Assembly: GCF_000503055.1 (NCBI RefSeq)
Contig: NZ_AYVY01000021.1
Span: 1 to 40,855 of the forward strand
DNA from: Mesorhizobium sp. LSHC420B00
GTDB lineage: Bacteria > Pseudomonadota > Alphaproteobacteria > Rhizobiales > Rhizobiaceae
DNA length: 40,855 nt
Direction: 5' to 3'
The translations under genes and the position numbers were made by a program. Shown piece by piece: positions 16,756 through 24,635 of this stretch; position 1 is the first letter of the stretch, and every line of letters begins with the position of its first letter. The notes beneath the pieces are model-generated. The model was not told the origin of the DNA, made no database searches, and saw only the letters and a program-made list of their open reading frames with translations.

Positions 16756-18156
16756 GTGCGCTTTTCCGCGGCGACGACAGCCGGGCGGTTCCTGCCGCAG
16801 CGCTTTGCGCTGCGCATAAGGCCGCTGCTTGGCCTGATCGATGCCGTGCTGTTCAGCGCCGGCGAGCGCGGCGAAGCCGGCCGCATGTCGCTGATCGCCT
16901 TTTCGGTCCGCATCGTCAGCGCCGTCATCGCCTTCGTCAGCCAGGTCTTGATGGCGCGCTGGATGGGCTCGTTCGAATACGGCATTTTCGTCCTCGTCTG
17001 GGTAACGATGGTCATCGTCGGCAACCTCGCCTGCCTTGGCTTCCACACCTCGGTCATCCGCTTCATTCCCGAATATCGCGAGCGCGGCATGCTGGCCGAA
17101 TTGCGCGGCATCGTGCAGGCCAGCCGGCTGTTCGTGCTGGTTGCCTCCACGGCGATCGCCGGGCTCGGCGCGCTCGGCGTCTGGCTGCTGTCGCCCTTTA
17201 TCGAAGACTATTATGTCGTGCCGTTCATCCTCGGCATCATCTGCCTGCCGATGATCGCCATGTCCGATCTTCTGCAAGGGCTGGCGCGCGCCAATTCCTG
17301 GGCGCTGTTTGCGCTGTCGCCGACCTTTCTGGTGCGGCCGCTGCTGATCCTGGCGTTCATCGCGCTGATGCTGCTGGTCGGCTACGCGCCGGATGCCAAA
17401 ACGGCGATCTTCGCCGCGATCGCCGCCACCTATGCCACCACGCTCGGTCAGCTCATCGGCGTCACTTCACGCATGGACAGAAGGATCCCGGCCGGGCCGA
17501 TGAAGCTGCATTTCGGCCAGTGGTTCATCGTCTCGCTGCCGATCTTCCTGGTCGAGAGCTTCTTCTTCCTGCTCACCAATGCCGACGTGCTGATGGTCGG
17601 CGCCTATCTCGATCCCAACGACGTCGCCGTCTATTTCGCCACCGTCAAGACGCTGGCGCTGGTGCATTTCGTCTATTTCGCGGTCAAGGCCGGTGTCGCC
17701 CAGCGCTATGCGCAGTTCACCCATGGCGAGCCGCACAAGCTCGCCGCCTTCGCCCGCGAAACCGTGTCGTGGACGTTCTGGCCGTCGCTGGCGATGGCGC
17801 TGCTGGTGCTGGCCCTGGGCGAGCCGATGCTGACCTTGTTCGGCCCGGAATTTGCCGCCGGCTATCCGCTGCTGTTCCTTTTGGTGTTCGGCGTCGTCGC
17901 CCGGGCCGCCGTCGGCCCTTGCGAAAGCCTGCTCACCATGAGCGGCAACCAGAACATCTGCGCCGCCGTCTACGCCATGACGCTGGCCTTCAACATCGCG
18001 CTCAGCGTCGTGCTGATCCCGCTCTTCGGTCTGTGGGGCGCAGCGATGGCCACCGTCTTCGCCATGATCTTCGAGGCCGGCGCGCTGTCCTTCACGGTCT
18101 GGCGCAAGCTCGGCATCGCCATGGTCATTTTCGTGCCCGCCAAAGGAGCCGCCTGA
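16756..18156 (+). CDS. Polysaccharide flippase-like membrane protein (MATE/MOP superfamily)
   Basis: A polytopic protein of about 466 residues with some 12-14 hydrophobic segments, related to O-antigen/exopolysaccharide flippases (Wzx, MurJ and ExoT relatives). A family-like stretch is VVSAVIAFVSQVLMARWMGS-type sequence near the N-terminus (here RIVSAVIAFVSQVLMARWMG) and the terminal FGLWGAAMATVFAMIFEAG. I choose the GTG at 16756 because GGAG lies 10 nt before it and the codons from an earlier ATG (16699) look non-coding; GTG 16747 is another option. Its stop overlaps the next start as TGATG, so it is co-translated with the acetyltransferase at 18156. Together they suggest export and modification of a surface polysaccharide. 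Confidence 0.85.
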   Translation: MRFSAATTAGRFLPQRFALRIRPLLGLIDAVLFSAGERGEAGRMSLIAFSVRIVSAVIAFVSQVLMARWMGSFEYGIFVLVWVTMVIVGNLACLGFHTSVIRFIPEYRERGMLAELRGIVQASRLFVLVASTAIAGLGALGVWLLSPFIEDYYVVPFILGIICLPMIAMSDLLQGLARANSWALFALSPTFLVRPLLILAFIALMLLVGYAPDAKTAIFAAIAATYATTLGQLIGVTSRMDRRIPAGPMKLHFGQWFIVSLPIFLVESFFFLLTNADVLMVGAYLDPNDVAVYFATVKTLALVHFVYFAVKAGVAQRYAQFTHGEPHKLAAFARETVSWTFWPSLAMALLVLALGEPMLTLFGPEFAAGYPLLFLLVFGVVARAAVGPCESLLTMSGNQNICAAVYAMTLAFNIALSVVLIPLFGLWGAAMATVFAMIFEAGALSFTVWRKLGIAMVIFVPAKGAA

Positions 18157-19436
18157 TGGCTGCCGTCCCCTTGCTCGAGGAAACCAGCGGCGGCCCGGCC
18201 GGCGCCATGGTGTCCGGCCTTGCCGGGCTTGCGCGCGAAGCCGATCCCGCCCATGTCGAGATCCTCGCCAACAACCGGCCCGAGCGCAAGCTTGCCATCT
18301 ATCCGGCCTCCGCCGGCTTCGACCTGGTCGAGGAGCTCGACTATCTCTGCACCCGCACGATCGAGCCGAACGTCTTCTTCAATCCGCGCTTCCTGGCTCC
18401 GGCCATGCCGAGGCTCGAGGACCGCGAGGTGCGGCTGGCGGTCATCCGCGACGGCGACCAGTATCGCAACCGGCTGCGCCTGCTGGTGCCGTTCTCGGTC
18501 GAGCGGCCGATGGTGCCGCTCGGGATTCCCGTCATGCGCACCTGGTCGAGCCCGTTCGGCCCGATCGGCACGCCGCTGGTCGATCGCGACGATCCGATCG
18601 GCGTCATCGAGGATTTCTTCTCGATGCTGTCCAGGCCGCATCTCAAGCTGCCGAAGGTCTTCGTGCTGCCCGACATAAGGCTGGATGGTCCGGTGGCGAG
18701 CCTGCTCGCCAGCGTCGCCGAGACGCGCGGCCTGACGCTGGTCACCACCGGCAAGGCCGACCGCCCGGTGCTCGAAAGCGAGCTCGACGGCGAGGCGTAT
18801 CTGAAGGCTTCGCTGCGCGCCCACCATTATCGCGAGTTTCGCCGCCTGAAGCGCCGCCTCGCCGACCTCGGCCGGCTGGAGCATGTCGTGGCGCGCGGGC
18901 CCGACGAGATCCGCCACGCCATCGAAAATTTCCTGACATTGGAGGCCGCCGGCTGGAAAGGCCGCGAGCGCACCGCCATGGCCATCGACCGCTACCGCGC
19001 CGCCTTCGCCCGCGAGGCGGTGCACCGGCTGGCCGAGCAGGATCTTTGCCGCATCCATTCGCTGACGCTCGACGGCCGCACCATCGCCTGCCTGGTCGTC
19101 TTCGTCGAGGCCGGCGTCGCCTATACCTGGAAGACCGCCTATGACGAGACGCTCGCCGCCTATTCGCCGGGCACGCTGCTGATGATCGAGGTGACCAGGC
19201 AGCATCTCGACGACCCCAACATCATGATGACCGATTCCTGCGCGGTGCCCGACCACCCCGTGATGAGCCGGCTGTGGAGCGAACGCAAGCCGATGGGCAC
19301 GCTGGTGATCGGGCTGACGCCGGACGCCGACCGCCCCGCCCGCCAGGCGGCCTCGCAGCTTCACCTCTACCGCGAGACCCGCAACATGGCGCGCCTGCTG
19401 CGCAACCGGATGAGAAGCCTGCTGCGGCGACGGTAG
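18156..19436 (+). CDS. GNAT (BioF2-like/Acetyltransf_6) acetyltransferase
   Basis: A 426-residue cytoplasmic protein with a C-terminal GNAT fold of the type found in CelD/BcsL-like polysaccharide-biosynthesis acetyltransferases. Recognisable parts are ASLRAHHYREFRRLKRRLAD, the helix ENFLTLEAAGWKGRERTAM, the strand RIHSLTLDGRTIACLVVFVE, and YTWKTAYDETLAAYSPGTLL, in which the acetyl-CoA site lies. The ATG at 18156 overlaps the flippase stop by one base and has AAGGAG 7 nt ahead. The coupling to a flippase points to acyl decoration of a lipid-linked saccharide; donor and acceptor are unknown. Confidence 0.85.
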   Translation: MAAVPLLEETSGGPAGAMVSGLAGLAREADPAHVEILANNRPERKLAIYPASAGFDLVEELDYLCTRTIEPNVFFNPRFLAPAMPRLEDREVRLAVIRDGDQYRNRLRLLVPFSVERPMVPLGIPVMRTWSSPFGPIGTPLVDRDDPIGVIEDFFSMLSRPHLKLPKVFVLPDIRLDGPVASLLASVAETRGLTLVTTGKADRPVLESELDGEAYLKASLRAHHYREFRRLKRRLADLGRLEHVVARGPDEIRHAIENFLTLEAAGWKGRERTAMAIDRYRAAFAREAVHRLAEQDLCRIHSLTLDGRTIACLVVFVEAGVAYTWKTAYDETLAAYSPGTLLMIEVTRQHLDDPNIMMTDSCAVPDHPVMSRLWSERKPMGTLVIGLTPDADRPARQAASQLHLYRETRNMARLLRNRMRSLLRRR

Positions 19437-19441
19437 CGCAT

Positions 19442-19461
19442 CGGGTCCAAAGGGGGACCCG
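19442..19461 (+). terminator. Possible terminator hairpin of the flippase operon
   Basis: Perfect 7-bp stem CGGGTCC / GGACCCG with a 6-nt loop, 6 bp after the acetyltransferase stop at 19436. There is no U-tract behind it, so the call rests on position and stem. Confidence 0.4.
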
Positions 19462-19650
19462 GCCCGGCCGACCGTCTCCGCACCATCGACCTGCTCCGGC
19501 CTAGGTCGTCAGGGTTAATTCTCCCGATCAGCGGAAAGGATTAGCATCGACGCAGTCCCAACAGGGATGAGGCGATCAATTACGGCCGCGCGTCCAGCAT
19601 CACTGCCGCCTCGGTCCTGCACGGCCAGAAGAAAAATCTGGGAGGAATGC

Positions 19651-20259
19651 ATGACGAAAACAACTCACCTCAGGCGTCTCGGTATCCTCACATTGGCAGG
19701 TCTCGTCGGCGCGTGTCTGAACGCCGCCGCTCCTCGGGCCGCCGAACCCGACAAGGCCGAGATCGATGCCCTGCGTAAATCGCTGTCCAGGTATGAAGAC
19801 TACAAGGTTGCCATTCGCGAGCTTTATCTGTCGACGGTTGGATGCGTCTTCTACAGCGGCGAAAAGGTAGAGGGAGCGATGGACTACCCGAAGGGCGCGA
19901 TGGGCATCCATTTCGTCAACGTCACGACTGTCGGCCCGACCGCGGATCCGACGCGCCCCAATGTGCTGATCTATGAGCCGGTCGGCGGCGAATTGCGCCT
20001 GGTCGGTGTGGAATGGCTCGTGCCCTTGACGCCGGACACCAAGGAGCCGCCGAAGCTCTTCGGCCAGACATTCATGGGGCCTATGGAGGGGCATTATCCG
20101 CTCATCCCGAAGGAGTTCCACCACTACGACCTTCACGCCTGGCTGTTCAAGGAGAACCCGCTCGGAATGTTCAGCCCGACGAACCCGGACGTGAAATGCG
20201 ACAATTATGCGTTTCCGATGCCGGAGCAGCCGACCAAGATGGTGCCGGGGCCGATGTGA
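19651..20259 (+). CDS. Hypothetical exported protein
   Basis: A 202-residue protein with an N-terminal signal sequence (TKTTHLRRLGILTLAGLVGA then CLNAAAPRAAEP). VGAC could serve as a weak lipobox; otherwise signal peptidase I cleavage after AAA or RAA is plausible. The mature part starts with a helix (KAEIDALRKSLSRYEDYKVA) and has Pro-rich, His-containing segments such as GHYPLIPKEFHHYDLHAWLF and NPDVKCDNYAF. I recall similar uncharacterised secreted proteins in proteobacteria but no function. GGAGGA lies 4 nt before the ATG at 19651. It stands alone between the flippase operon and the islet boundary. Confidence 0.8.
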   Translation: MTKTTHLRRLGILTLAGLVGACLNAAAPRAAEPDKAEIDALRKSLSRYEDYKVAIRELYLSTVGCVFYSGEKVEGAMDYPKGAMGIHFVNVTTVGPTADPTRPNVLIYEPVGGELRLVGVEWLVPLTPDTKEPPKLFGQTFMGPMEGHYPLIPKEFHHYDLHAWLFKENPLGMFSPTNPDVKCDNYAFPMPEQPTKMVPGPM

Positions 20260-20313
20260 TAGCGGCTCGGGCTGCGATCCGCAGCTTGCCAGGAAGGGCT
20301 GCCGGATCTCAGA

Positions 20314-20344
20314 CGTTATCCCAGAGGACGCTCCTGGGATAACG
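20314..20344. terminator. Perfect 11-bp inverted repeat, possible terminator
   Basis: CGTTATCCCAG (20314-20324) and its exact complement at 20334-20344 enclose a 9-nt loop. It lies 55 bp after the exported-protein stop and 35 bp before the tRNA-Leu-like remnant. No U-tract follows, so a protein-binding or recombination-related role is also possible. Confidence 0.5.
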
Positions 20345-20378
20345 CCCAAGTAACCTCTCGAGGTTTCCCGGAAGAAAA

Positions 20379-20443
20379 TGGTGCCCTCAGCCCGGATCGA
20401 ACCGGCGACGCATCGGCAGCCTAGGGCAATTTCGCCATAGCGC
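20379..20443 (-). pseudogene. tRNA-Leu-like remnant lacking the anticodon arm
   Basis: The minus strand reads GCGCTATGGCGAAATTG, then a shortened middle, then GCCGGTTCGATCCGGGCTGA and GGGCACCA. The 5' part matches the D-arm side of the tRNA-Leu gene at 26187 (CTATGGCGGAATTGG), and the 3' part matches its T-arm, acceptor end and CCA. About 20 nt including the whole anticodon arm are missing, and the T-stem has a mismatch, so it cannot work as a tRNA. It may mark a former integration site or an old duplication. Confidence 0.6.
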
Positions 20444-20480
20444 ATTCGCTGCGGGGCCGTTGGGCTCGCAGCGCGGTCGC

Positions 20481-21215
20481 CTATGACTTGGCGGGCATGG
20501 CTTGGACGAAAGCCGCCATCTGGCGTTCGAGCGCCTTGAACGCGCTGCCGCGCCAGCTCTCGGCCATGGACGCCGATTTTGGATCGGGGAAAATTTCCTC
20601 CTCCCCTCGCGCCATGCCGTCCAGGATACCTTTCGCGACGCTCTCCGCAGAGCTCTTCGGGATGTCGGCGTCTCTGCTCATGTCGGTGTCTATGGGACCG
20701 GACAGGACCGCATGAACGCTCACGCCACGAGCGCCGGCGAGAGCACGGAGCGATTGCGTCATGGAGAACGCGGCGGCCTTCGACAGCGAGTAGGACGGAA
20801 TCGGGAAGGGAACGAGGGCCGCTTCCGACAGGATGTTGACCACGGCGCCGCGCGAACTCGTGAGCAGCGGCAGGAATGCGTCGGTTACGCCGTGCACGCC
20901 GAGCAGGTTGACGGCGAGGTGTCGCTCGAGCGCAGCACGATCGCCGAGGTCGTCGTAGAGCCCGATGCCAGCATTGTTGATGAGGATATCGAGAGACCCG
21001 ACCCTTTCGACAGCCGCCTCAATCTGCGCCGTATCGGTCACGTCCAGGATCAGCGGCGTGACACGCCGATCCGCGTGGGCGAGCGGTTTGCGCGCGCCGG
21101 CATAGACGCGCTTGGCACCCCGCCTCAATATTTCCTCGACCAGCGCCTTGCCGAGGCCGCGGTTGGCCCCGGTTACCAGAACGGCCTTGTCTGTGACTTC
21201 CATCGATTTTGGCAC
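20481..21215 (-). CDS. SDR family oxidoreductase, HxlR-operator controlled
   Basis: A 244-residue short-chain dehydrogenase/reductase. TGANRGLG at residues 15-22 binds NAD(P), NNAG is at 80-83 and the catalytic YSLSK is at 142-146 with Ser130 upstream. A GTG at 21215 is taken as start because AGGAGG lies 10 nt ahead of it; the ATG at 21203 would be 22 nt away. It is a close paralogue of the SDR at 687-1487. Two copies of the palindrome CTTGCAT-N-ATGCAAG sit just upstream (21233-21272), the same element that controls the SRPBCC-ABM and HxlR genes 1 kb away, so it belongs to that regulon. Substrate unknown; such modules often respond to quinones or aldehydes. Confidence 0.9.
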   Translation of the reverse strand: MPKSMEVTDKAVLVTGANRGLGKALVEEILRRGAKRVYAGARKPLAHADRRVTPLILDVTDTAQIEAAVERVGSLDILINNAGIGLYDDLGDRAALERHLAVNLLGVHGVTDAFLPLLTSSRGAVVNILSEAALVPFPIPSYSLSKAAAFSMTQSLRALAGARGVSVHAVLSGPIDTDMSRDADIPKSSAESVAKGILDGMARGEEEIFPDPKSASMAESWRGSAFKALERQMAAFVQAMPAKS

Positions 21216-21232
21216 GGCGATCTCTCCTCCTA

Positions 21233-21272
21233 CTTGCATGAATGCAAGCCATTCGTTCTTGCATCATGCAAG
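21233..21272. promoter_or_regulatory. HxlR-type operator pair upstream of the SDR gene
   Basis: CTTGCATGAATGCAAG (21233-21248) and CTTGCATCATGCAAG (21258-21272) are palindromes with identical 7-bp arms around 2- and 1-nt centres; their centres are about 24.5 bp apart. They lie immediately upstream of the Shine-Dalgarno site of the gene on the minus strand, where its promoter should be. The same arms occur twice at 22271-22311. Confidence 0.8.
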
Positions 21273-21369
21273 TAGGTTATAGGTTTCTGTTCCATGCTTG
21301 GATGCCGTCCCCCTTTGCGTTGCTCCAGGGCAGCCGGCACCGGCACCGTCGCCGGGCGAACCCTTGCAA

Positions 21370-22185
21370 TCAGGACCCGACTTCCAATGTCGTGTAGGAG
21401 ATCGGCGATGGGCGCTCCAGGAAGGCGCCGGTTATGGCCGAGACGAAATTCTTCGCGTCCGCCGAGCGTAGAAAAGCGTCGCGCTCCTGCTTCGATATCC
21501 AGCGCTCGACGCAGATCGTAACATGGGGCTCCGCCTCCGAGCGAAAGACGCTGTAGTCGATGCATCCGCTTTGCCTGCGGGCCGCCCCTGCTACGTCCCG
21601 CAGGGCATTCCGCACCTTGCTCTCGGTGCCGGGCTTCGCCGCTGCCGTCGTCATGACGATCATCTCGGCGCCATCGCTCGCTGTCTTGCGCTCGAGGCCG
21701 ATGTTCTCGTTTTGCGGCACGACCGTTGGATTGGCGTTCTCTTCGCCCTTGTTGGGCTGCCCCTTGCCCGTCGAAATCAGGTCGCGAAGACTCGCGACAT
21801 AGAAGCGCCAGGAGTCATGGCAGACGTCGTAGCATTCTTCACTCGGCTTCAGCCCGACATGGGTGAAGCGCAGCTCGGTACCCTTGTCGGTCGGCGCGAT
21901 CTCGAAGACCACGTCCGTGCCGGTCCACTCGGTCGCATCCTTGACGAAGTTGAAGTAGTTCTGGACGACGTGCCAGACGACCTTCTTGCCGGGCACAAGC
22001 TCCGTAACCTTGAAGGTACCGCGGTGGATATCCTTGAAGTGATAGTAGAATATCGCACCGAGCTTGTTGGTATCGCCGTCGATGTCTTCGGACCACCAGG
22101 CGCGCGGATTGACAACCGCCGCAAAAACCTCTTCCGGGCTTTGCTCAACGACAAATGACGTCGTGTAATCTTCATCCTTTTTCAT
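21370..22185 (-). CDS. SRPBCC (AHSA1-like) and antibiotic-biosynthesis-monooxygenase domain fusion
   Basis: A 271-residue two-domain protein. Residues 1 to about 140 form an AHSA1/START-like SRPBCC ligand-binding domain (TTSFVVEQSPEEVFAAVVNP, WWSEDIDG, ELRFTHVGLKPSEECYDVC, SWRFYVASLRDLI). A linker of about 30 residues rich in Asn/Glu follows, then an ABM/YgiN-like dimeric alpha-beta barrel domain (about 173-265) with MIVMTTAAAKPGTESKVRNA and SGCIDYSVFRSEAEPHVTIC. ABM-type domains include quinol and polyketide monooxygenases that need no cofactor. AGGAGA lies 7 nt before the ATG at 22185. It is divergent from the HxlR gene with two operators between them. The fusion suggests binding and oxidation of a small hydrophobic compound. 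Confidence 0.85.
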   Translation of the reverse strand: MKKDEDYTTSFVVEQSPEEVFAAVVNPRAWWSEDIDGDTNKLGAIFYYHFKDIHRGTFKVTELVPGKKVVWHVVQNYFNFVKDATEWTGTDVVFEIAPTDKGTELRFTHVGLKPSEECYDVCHDSWRFYVASLRDLISTGKGQPNKGEENANPTVVPQNENIGLERKTASDGAEMIVMTTAAAKPGTESKVRNALRDVAGAARRQSGCIDYSVFRSEAEPHVTICVERWISKQERDAFLRSADAKNFVSAITGAFLERPSPISYTTLEVGS

Positions 22186-22270
22186 GACATATCTCCTGTC
22201 TGGATCCGACGGTTGATGGGCACCCAAGTCTCGGGCGATGAAGTGAGCGACGCTCTCTCGAGCTCCATCG

Positions 22271-22311
22271 CTTGCATCATGCAAGCACAATGCATACTTG
22301 CATGATGCAAG
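22271..22311. promoter_or_regulatory. HxlR-type operator pair in the divergent region
   Basis: CTTGCATCATGCAAG (22271-22285) and CTTGCATGATGCAAG (22297-22311) are perfect 7-bp-arm palindromes 26 bp apart, between the divergent SRPBCC-ABM gene and the HxlR gene. The second ends 21 bp before the HxlR start, which implies autoregulation. Confidence 0.82.
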
Positions 22312-22332
22312 TCAACAGGGTATGTTCACGCC

Positions 22333-22764
22333 ATGCTTGGTCGTCTTTATGAAAAACAGAACTGCTCGGCCTCACGCGCCCTGGAGCTGGTCGGCGAGCG
22401 CTGGAGCCTGTTGATCCTGCGCGACGCGATGTTCGGCGGCTACACGCGCTTTTCGCAATTCCAGAAGAGCCTGGGGATTGCCACCAACATCCTGGCCAAG
22501 CGCCTCGAGGATTTCGTCGAGGCCGGCCTGATGGACCGTCGTCCGGGTGCCGCCGGCGAGCAGGCCGAATACGTCCTGACCCGAAAGGGGCTGGAATTCA
22601 AAACGGTCATCATCGCGCTGACCGAGTGGGGCGACAAATGGGTGCGGCCCGGACCCATCTTCTACTGCGACCAATCCGACGGCAGGCCCGTCGAGGTGCA
22701 ATTGCGCCGCGCCGACAATGGCAAGCGGGCCGATTTCGCCGACGTCGTGGCGGCCCTCCGCTAG
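22333..22764 (+). CDS. HxlR family transcriptional regulator
   Basis: A 143-residue winged-helix regulator of the HxlR type. The N-terminus has the family-conserved Cys in KQNCSASRALELVGERWSLL, followed by ILRDAMFGGYTRFSQFQKSL, GIATNILAKRLEDFVEAGLM (recognition helix) and the wing with YVLTRKGLEF. Many HxlR/DUF24 proteins sense quinones, aldehydes or other electrophiles through this Cys. A C-terminal extension after WGDKWVR (PIFYCDQSDGRPVEVQLRRA) contains a second Cys and is seen in a subset of the family. Four matching palindromes around it are the likely binding sites, which predicts control of its own gene, the SRPBCC-ABM gene and the SDR. Confidence 0.9.
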   Translation: MLGRLYEKQNCSASRALELVGERWSLLILRDAMFGGYTRFSQFQKSLGIATNILAKRLEDFVEAGLMDRRPGAAGEQAEYVLTRKGLEFKTVIIALTEWGDKWVRPGPIFYCDQSDGRPVEVQLRRADNGKRADFADVVAALR

Positions 22765-22900
22765 GCACGGCGGCGGGTCCGGCCCGCAGCACGATCCAAG
22801 ACGAAGCTGTTTCGAATTGTGCCATAAATGTTACCGCATAGCTCACCTCTCCAGGTTGCATCTGTGGCTCGGGTCTGGTGGATAGTCCGCGGGAGGAAAC

Positions 22901-23500
22901 ATGTCCGTCGGACAGCGATCGACTTTGCGGCAGCGTCTTTTTGCGTTTCTCGTCGCCGGCCTTGGTGGCCTCGCGGCGGCCGCCGCGTCATTCGCAATGA
23001 CGGTGTATGAAGCATCCAACTCGCGGCCAACTCCAACGGTCGCAGCCGGCGAGCCCATCGACACCGGGCGCTGGGTTATTACGTTTCGCGGTGCCCGAAC
23101 CGGCTCGGTTCCGCCGACGGGAACCGAGCCGTCCCAGCCGAAGACCTTTTTGATGGTCGAATTCGACCTCGACAACCGCTCGGCGGCGACCAGCAACGCC
23201 TTCGCGTCCATGTTTGACATCGACCCGCCGATCACGGACGTGCAGGCGCCGGCCTTCTATCTTGCACGCGACAAATGGATCGCAAGCGGCGTCCATCCCG
23301 GCATACCGGAACACATGATCGCCGCCTGGGAGTGGCCGAAGGCGCAGCCGCTGCCGCAGGATCTGCGTCTCGTGGTGGGCAGCCAGATCTACAAGCGGCG
23401 TGACAATCTCTACGGCGGCTCGGGCTGGTTCGATCGCGATCCGGTCGCGATCGTGGCATTGCCGGTAAAGACCGAAATGGTCGTCGGGCCGGGGCAATGA
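22901..23500 (+). CDS. Single-pass exported protein A of an unrecognised cassette
   Basis: A 199-residue protein of unknown family. A basic N-terminus and one hydrophobic segment (about residues 12-36, LFAFLVAGLGGLAAAAASFA) anchor an exported domain rich in beta-strands: GRWVITFRGARTGS, then TFLMVEFDLDNRSAATSNAF, and RLVVGSQIYKRRDNLYGGSG. The pattern of a long strand ending in an N-(R/K)-(S/T) turn resembles the DUF4352-type immunoglobulin-like fold, but this is by eye. GGGAGGA lies 5 nt before the ATG. The stop overlaps the next start as ATGA. First gene of three coupled genes of similar design. Confidence 0.75.
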   Translation: MSVGQRSTLRQRLFAFLVAGLGGLAAAAASFAMTVYEASNSRPTPTVAAGEPIDTGRWVITFRGARTGSVPPTGTEPSQPKTFLMVEFDLDNRSAATSNAFASMFDIDPPITDVQAPAFYLARDKWIASGVHPGIPEHMIAAWEWPKAQPLPQDLRLVVGSQIYKRRDNLYGGSGWFDRDPVAIVALPVKTEMVVGPGQ

Positions 23501-24090
23501 GAACAGGTCTCAAGGAAACCGGCGCGATCATCTTCGCGGCGGCGATCCTCTACGCAATGCAGCGGACTACCCCGCTCTACAGCAACATCACCTCGCCCGT
23601 CTCGATTGCTGGCGAGCAGGGTAAGCGCACCGACGCACGCGCCTTCGCGCTGGCCGTCGGCGACGTGCATCTCGCGCGTACCGTAAGGATCGAGCGCTTT
23701 GGCCAGACCCGGACCTACACCACTTCCGGGGTCTGGGTCCTGGTCGAGGCCGCCGCCGAAGCAAAACGCGAGAGCCTGACCCTGACCTCCGCCGAATGGC
23801 TCGGCCCGAGCGGGTTGCGCTATTCTCTCAGCCAGCGCATTTCCACCATGCCGGCAATGCTGCCGGCAGAGCGGCTGGAGCCGGGTCTGCCAAAGCCCGT
23901 GCTCATGGCTTTCGAAGTCCCGGAAAACGAACTTGCGGGCGGAACCGTGCTGGTCGCGCCATCGGCATTCACACCGCTGGGTGAAGAGGTCCGGGTGGCA
24001 ATCACCGAACTTGCGGTGGGCGACATCCCTGGCGCCGTGACGATCCGCCGGAGCGATGGCCCGATGCCTTGGACGCTGGAGACCGAGTGA
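23497..24090 (+). CDS. Single-pass exported protein B of the cassette
   Basis: A 197-residue protein of unknown family, same layout as its neighbours: short basic N-terminus, one short hydrophobic segment (about 8-22, TGAIIFAAAILYAM), then an exported beta-rich domain. Strands such as SGVWVLVEAAAEAKRESLTL, YSLSQRISTMPAMLPAERLE and LMAFEVPENELAGGTVLVAP have the signature of an Ig-like DUF4352-type domain (strand, loop, then an FEVP segment). It overlaps gene A by ATGA and gene C by TGATG, so the three are translated as a unit. Function unknown. Confidence 0.75.
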   Translation: MRTGLKETGAIIFAAAILYAMQRTTPLYSNITSPVSIAGEQGKRTDARAFALAVGDVHLARTVRIERFGQTRTYTTSGVWVLVEAAAEAKRESLTLTSAEWLGPSGLRYSLSQRISTMPAMLPAERLEPGLPKPVLMAFEVPENELAGGTVLVAPSAFTPLGEEVRVAITELAVGDIPGAVTIRRSDGPMPWTLETE

Positions 24091-24635
24091 TGGCGGAGGC
24101 CATTTCCCGTGCCGAGAGACGCCGCTACTGGCTGAGCCTTGCTGGGCTGGGCTTCGCCCTGCCGGTTGCAGTGCTGGTGCATTCCTGGGAAAGCCTGGAG
24201 GCATGGCGATCCGGTAGCGACCGCGACCCGATCGCGGTCGACAGGGGTGAGTCGCAGCGCTACGCCGGGGCCGAATGGCGGCTGACAACGCTGTCGCGCC
24301 TGCCCGGCGGCTCGGCAGATGAAGCCGTCGTGCTGGCCGAATTCGAGGCGAGGATCGAGGATCCTGGTCTCCTTGCAGAAAGCCCCTGCGCCGTTGTGCT
24401 CACAGACGCCGAAGGCCGCCGCTGGCTGCCTGCCTTCCTGACCCGGCCCGTCGTGCGCAAGATGCAGCCCGAGGCAGCCGACAAGCCCCGCTGCGGCGGG
24501 CTGGCCTTCCAGGGCGCCGGCACGCACGGCACGGCGCGCATGGCCGAGACTTTCGTCATTCCGGCGACGGCAAGCGGCCTTGCGCTGTCGGTCACGCTGG
24601 CGAACGCCAGGCCGCGCCATCTGCTCTTCAGGTAG
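24090..24635 (+). CDS. Single-pass exported protein C of the cassette
   Basis: A 181-residue protein of unknown family. The N-terminus MAEAISRAERRRYWLSLAGL leads into a hydrophobic segment (about 14-31), then a beta-rich exported domain with two Cys (SPCAVVLTDAEGRRW and KPRCGGLAFQGAG) that could form a disulfide, and a strand pair ETFVIPATASGLALSVTLAN near the end. The design repeats that of genes A and B. The ATG at 24090 shares a base with the stop of gene B. Its stop region overlaps the end of the convergent membrane-protein gene by 8 bp. Confidence 0.75.
   Translation: MAEAISRAERRRYWLSLAGLGFALPVAVLVHSWESLEAWRSGSDRDPIAVDRGESQRYAGAEWRLTTLSRLPGGSADEAVVLAEFEARIEDPGLLAESPCAVVLTDAEGRRWLPAFLTRPVVRKMQPEAADKPRCGGLAFQGAGTHGTARMAETFVIPATASGLALSVTLANARPRHLLFR

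Noticed and set aside
17970..19364. Long minus-strand frame over the flippase and acetyltransferase genes
   Set aside because: Shadow frame; the plus strand shows coupled genes with Shine-Dalgarno sites and TGATG overlap.
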